Of a DNA stretch of 5,194 nt, positions 4,066-5,194 are shown piece after piece. The notes beneath the pieces were generated by a model. The model was not told where the DNA came from. It did not search any database and saw only the letters and a list, made by a program, of their open reading frames with translations. A program made the translations under genes and the position numbers. This DNA comes from an uncultured Collinsella sp. (GTDB lineage: Bacteria > Actinomycetota > Coriobacteriia > Coriobacteriales > Coriobacteriaceae). Positions within the stretch are counted from its first letter, which is position 1. Every line of letters begins with the position of its first letter. The stretch spans positions 1 to 5,194 of the forward strand of contig CALINZ010000230.1 of assembly GCA_938045085.1 (NCBI GenBank), read 5' to 3'.

Positions 4066-4494
4066 ATGAATGAATGCTTCAAACTATATAAAGCTGCCCA
4101 CGCCTGCACCAAGGGCCCGAAGTTCGTCCGTCCGTTGGCGGGAGTTTTCAGACATCTGTCGCAGTTTCTCTTTGCTTGCCATATCGGAAGCCAAGCCGAG
4201 ATAGGCGATGGTTGCTTGTTCCAGCACAACGGTGTGGGATGCGTCATCTCCGAGAAAGCCGTGATTGGAAAGAACTGCGAGTTCTATCAGCATGTTACTG
4301 TTGGAACGCTCCAGGGGGGGGTTCCTATCATTGAGGATGACGTCTCAATCGGCGCCAACGCGGTATTGCTTGGAAATATCGTAATCCACAAAGGAGCGAA
4401 GATTGGCGCAGGAGCCGTCGTTCTTTGTGATGTTCCTGAAAGTGCTACTGCCGTTGGCGTACCTGCAAGAATCATCATGACTAGTGAAATGTGA
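4066..4494 (+). CDS. Hexapeptide-repeat O-acetyltransferase (CysE-like fold)
   Basis: A left-handed beta-helix acetyltransferase using acetyl-CoA; in this context it probably O-acetylates a glycan sugar or a precursor. Hexapeptide turns are visible at about 40-60 (IGSQAEIGDG), 63-80 (KAVIGKNCEF, VTVG), 87-105 (PIIEDDVSIGANAVLLGN) and 106-136, ending in the GAGAVVL and VGVPAR pattern of the CysE class. At 142 residues it lacks the N-terminal helical domain of true serine acetyltransferase. The Asp-His pair of CysE (DHG) appears here as His-Asn (HNG, 54-56) and the DRHP loop is missing, so cysteine synthesis is unlikely. ATG 4066 starts four bases after wecB stops, with AGG (4055-4057) as Shine-Dalgarno 8 bases away. 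GC content is lower than in wecB. An 8-G tract lies at 4314-4321. Many databases would label it serine acetyltransferase. Confidence 0.85.
   Translation: MNECFKLYKAAHACTKGPKFVRPLAGVFRHLSQFLFACHIGSQAEIGDGCLFQHNGVGCVISEKAVIGKNCEFYQHVTVGTLQGGVPIIEDDVSIGANAVLLGNIVIHKGAKIGAGAVVLCDVPESATAVGVPARIIMTSEM
4314..4321 (+). repeat. Homopolymer of eight G in the acetyltransferase
   Basis: The run spans the last base of a Gln codon, two GGG glycine codons and the first base of a Val codon (residues 83-86). Gain or loss of one G would shift the frame at mid-gene. Such tracts slip during replication and serve as phase-variation switches in surface-glycan genes of several bacteria. Confidence 0.85.
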
Positions 4495-4514
4495 TTAATT
4501 TTAAGGAATTATAT

Positions 4515-5194
4515 ATGGCTTGTTGCGATGAAATAGAAGTAGTTTCTACTGATCTTGTCTCAATCGTATTGCCCGTTTTTAATACTGCGGATTATCTTTC
4601 GACTTGCATAGAAAGTCTATTATGCCAGACCTATCCGAACATCGAAATTGTGATTGTTGACGATGGGTCAAGTGATGGTTCTTCTGATATTTGCGATCAT
4701 TACTCAATTAGTAATGAAAATATCAGTGTCTATCACATTGAGAATCACGGCCTCTCATATGCAAGAAACCTTGGGATTGGTGCCTCAAAGGGGTCGTATA
4801 TAACTTTTATCGATAGCGATGATGTTGTTCCGGCTTACTACATTGACTATCTAATGAAAGGATTGGCAAACGGGTCGGCCGACTTATCATGCGTTCAACT
4901 GCAGGAGATTGAAAACCAAAGCGCTATCAGCTCATTACCATGTGAATTAGATTTACCTGCATTTGAAATTGTGAATACCAAAACAGCTTTGTCGAAACTA
5001 CTTCGTAACGTAGATATCTGCGAGTCTGCGTGTGGAAAAGTTGCAAAAGCTTCTTTTTGGAAGCAACATAAGTTTCCCGTTGGGCGGGTTTACGAGGATT
5101 TAGCAACTTGCGCAGGGATTATCAATGACGCTGATTCCATTGCGTTTTCCCGTGGGAAGATTTATGGCCAAGTTTATCGCGTTGGATCTCTTTC
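4515..5194 (+). CDS. Family 2 glycosyltransferase, 3' end outside window
   Basis: Adds a sugar from a nucleotide-sugar donor to the growing lipid-linked unit at the cytoplasmic membrane face; donor and linkage are not readable. The frame is open from ATG 4515 to the window end (226 residues so far). A GT-A fold is clear: VSIVLPVFN (15-23), SLLCQTYPNIEIVIVDDGSSD (Asp49-Asp50, nucleotide binding), SYARNLGI (81-88), FIDSDD (98-103, metal-binding DXD region) and VYEDLAT (192-198, the ED motif of the acceptor side). TAAGGA (4502-4507) is a good Shine-Dalgarno, 7 bases before the start, and the gap to the acetyltransferase is 20 bases. Codon use is AT-rich, sharply unlike the genes before 4061, which suggests acquisition by transfer. 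Confidence 0.93.
   Translation, partial: MACCDEIEVVSTDLVSIVLPVFNTADYLSTCIESLLCQTYPNIEIVIVDDGSSDGSSDICDHYSISNENISVYHIENHGLSYARNLGIGASKGSYITFIDSDDVVPAYYIDYLMKGLANGSADLSCVQLQEIENQSAISSLPCELDLPAFEIVNTKTALSKLLRNVDICESACGKVAKASFWKQHKFPVGRVYEDLATCAGIINDADSIAFSRGKIYGQVYRVGSL

Noticed and set aside
3441..4247. Long minus-strand frame opposite wecB
   Set aside because: Shadow frame caused by high-GC codon bias; the + strand carries a complete WecB with all family motifs.

Overview
The window looks like part of a moderately GC-rich bacterial chromosome carrying the start of a cell-surface polysaccharide (capsule, exopolysaccharide or teichoic-acid-like glycan) operon. GC-rich coding, GTG starts, a NusG-like LoaP at the head of the operon and the gene order LoaP, sugar-phosphate transferase, TagA-type transferase, WecB fit best with a gut actinobacterium of the Coriobacteriia (Collinsella or a relative). 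That placement is inferred from style and family memory; no search was run.

Layout. Bases 1-56 are the 3' part of a tRNA-Ala(GGC), followed by a strong intrinsic terminator (67-97). A gap of about 730 bases without a convincing protein gene follows. Its distal half looks like an operon leader. It holds an extended -10 promoter candidate (TATGAT, 369-374), a weak early terminator-like hairpin (486-511), and two long hairpins set directly next to each other (574-633 with about 22 pairs, and 630-673 with 12 pairs). Their loops can also pair with one another. A last hairpin encloses the ribosome binding site of the first gene.

The operon then reads loaP (NusG paralogue, processive antiterminator), a membrane polyprenyl-phosphate sugar-1-phosphate transferase, a TagA/WecG-family glycosyltransferase, wecB (UDP-GlcNAc 2-epimerase), a hexapeptide-repeat O-acetyltransferase, and the 5' part of a family 2 glycosyltransferase that runs off the window. 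The genes are overlapping or separated by at most about 50 bases, all on the + strand.

How they work together (inference from families): the first transferase loads a sugar phosphate on undecaprenyl phosphate. WecB makes UDP-ManNAc, which the TagA-like enzyme probably adds as the second sugar. The glycosyltransferase and acetyltransferase then extend and decorate the unit. LoaP would keep RNA polymerase reading through the long operon after recruitment at a leader RNA element.

Composition changes sharply near 4061. Sample 60-base lines drop from 68% GC in wecB (3541-3600) to 48% in the acetyltransferase (4321-4380) and 30-43% in the glycosyltransferase. This suggests a conserved priming module joined to a horizontally exchanged, strain-specific module.

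The items most worth checking are the tandem leader hairpins with complementary loops, the 8-G tract inside the acetyltransferase, a perfect 10-bp inverted repeat buried in wecB, and hairpins at the loaP stop codon and between the Shine-Dalgarno and start of the next gene.
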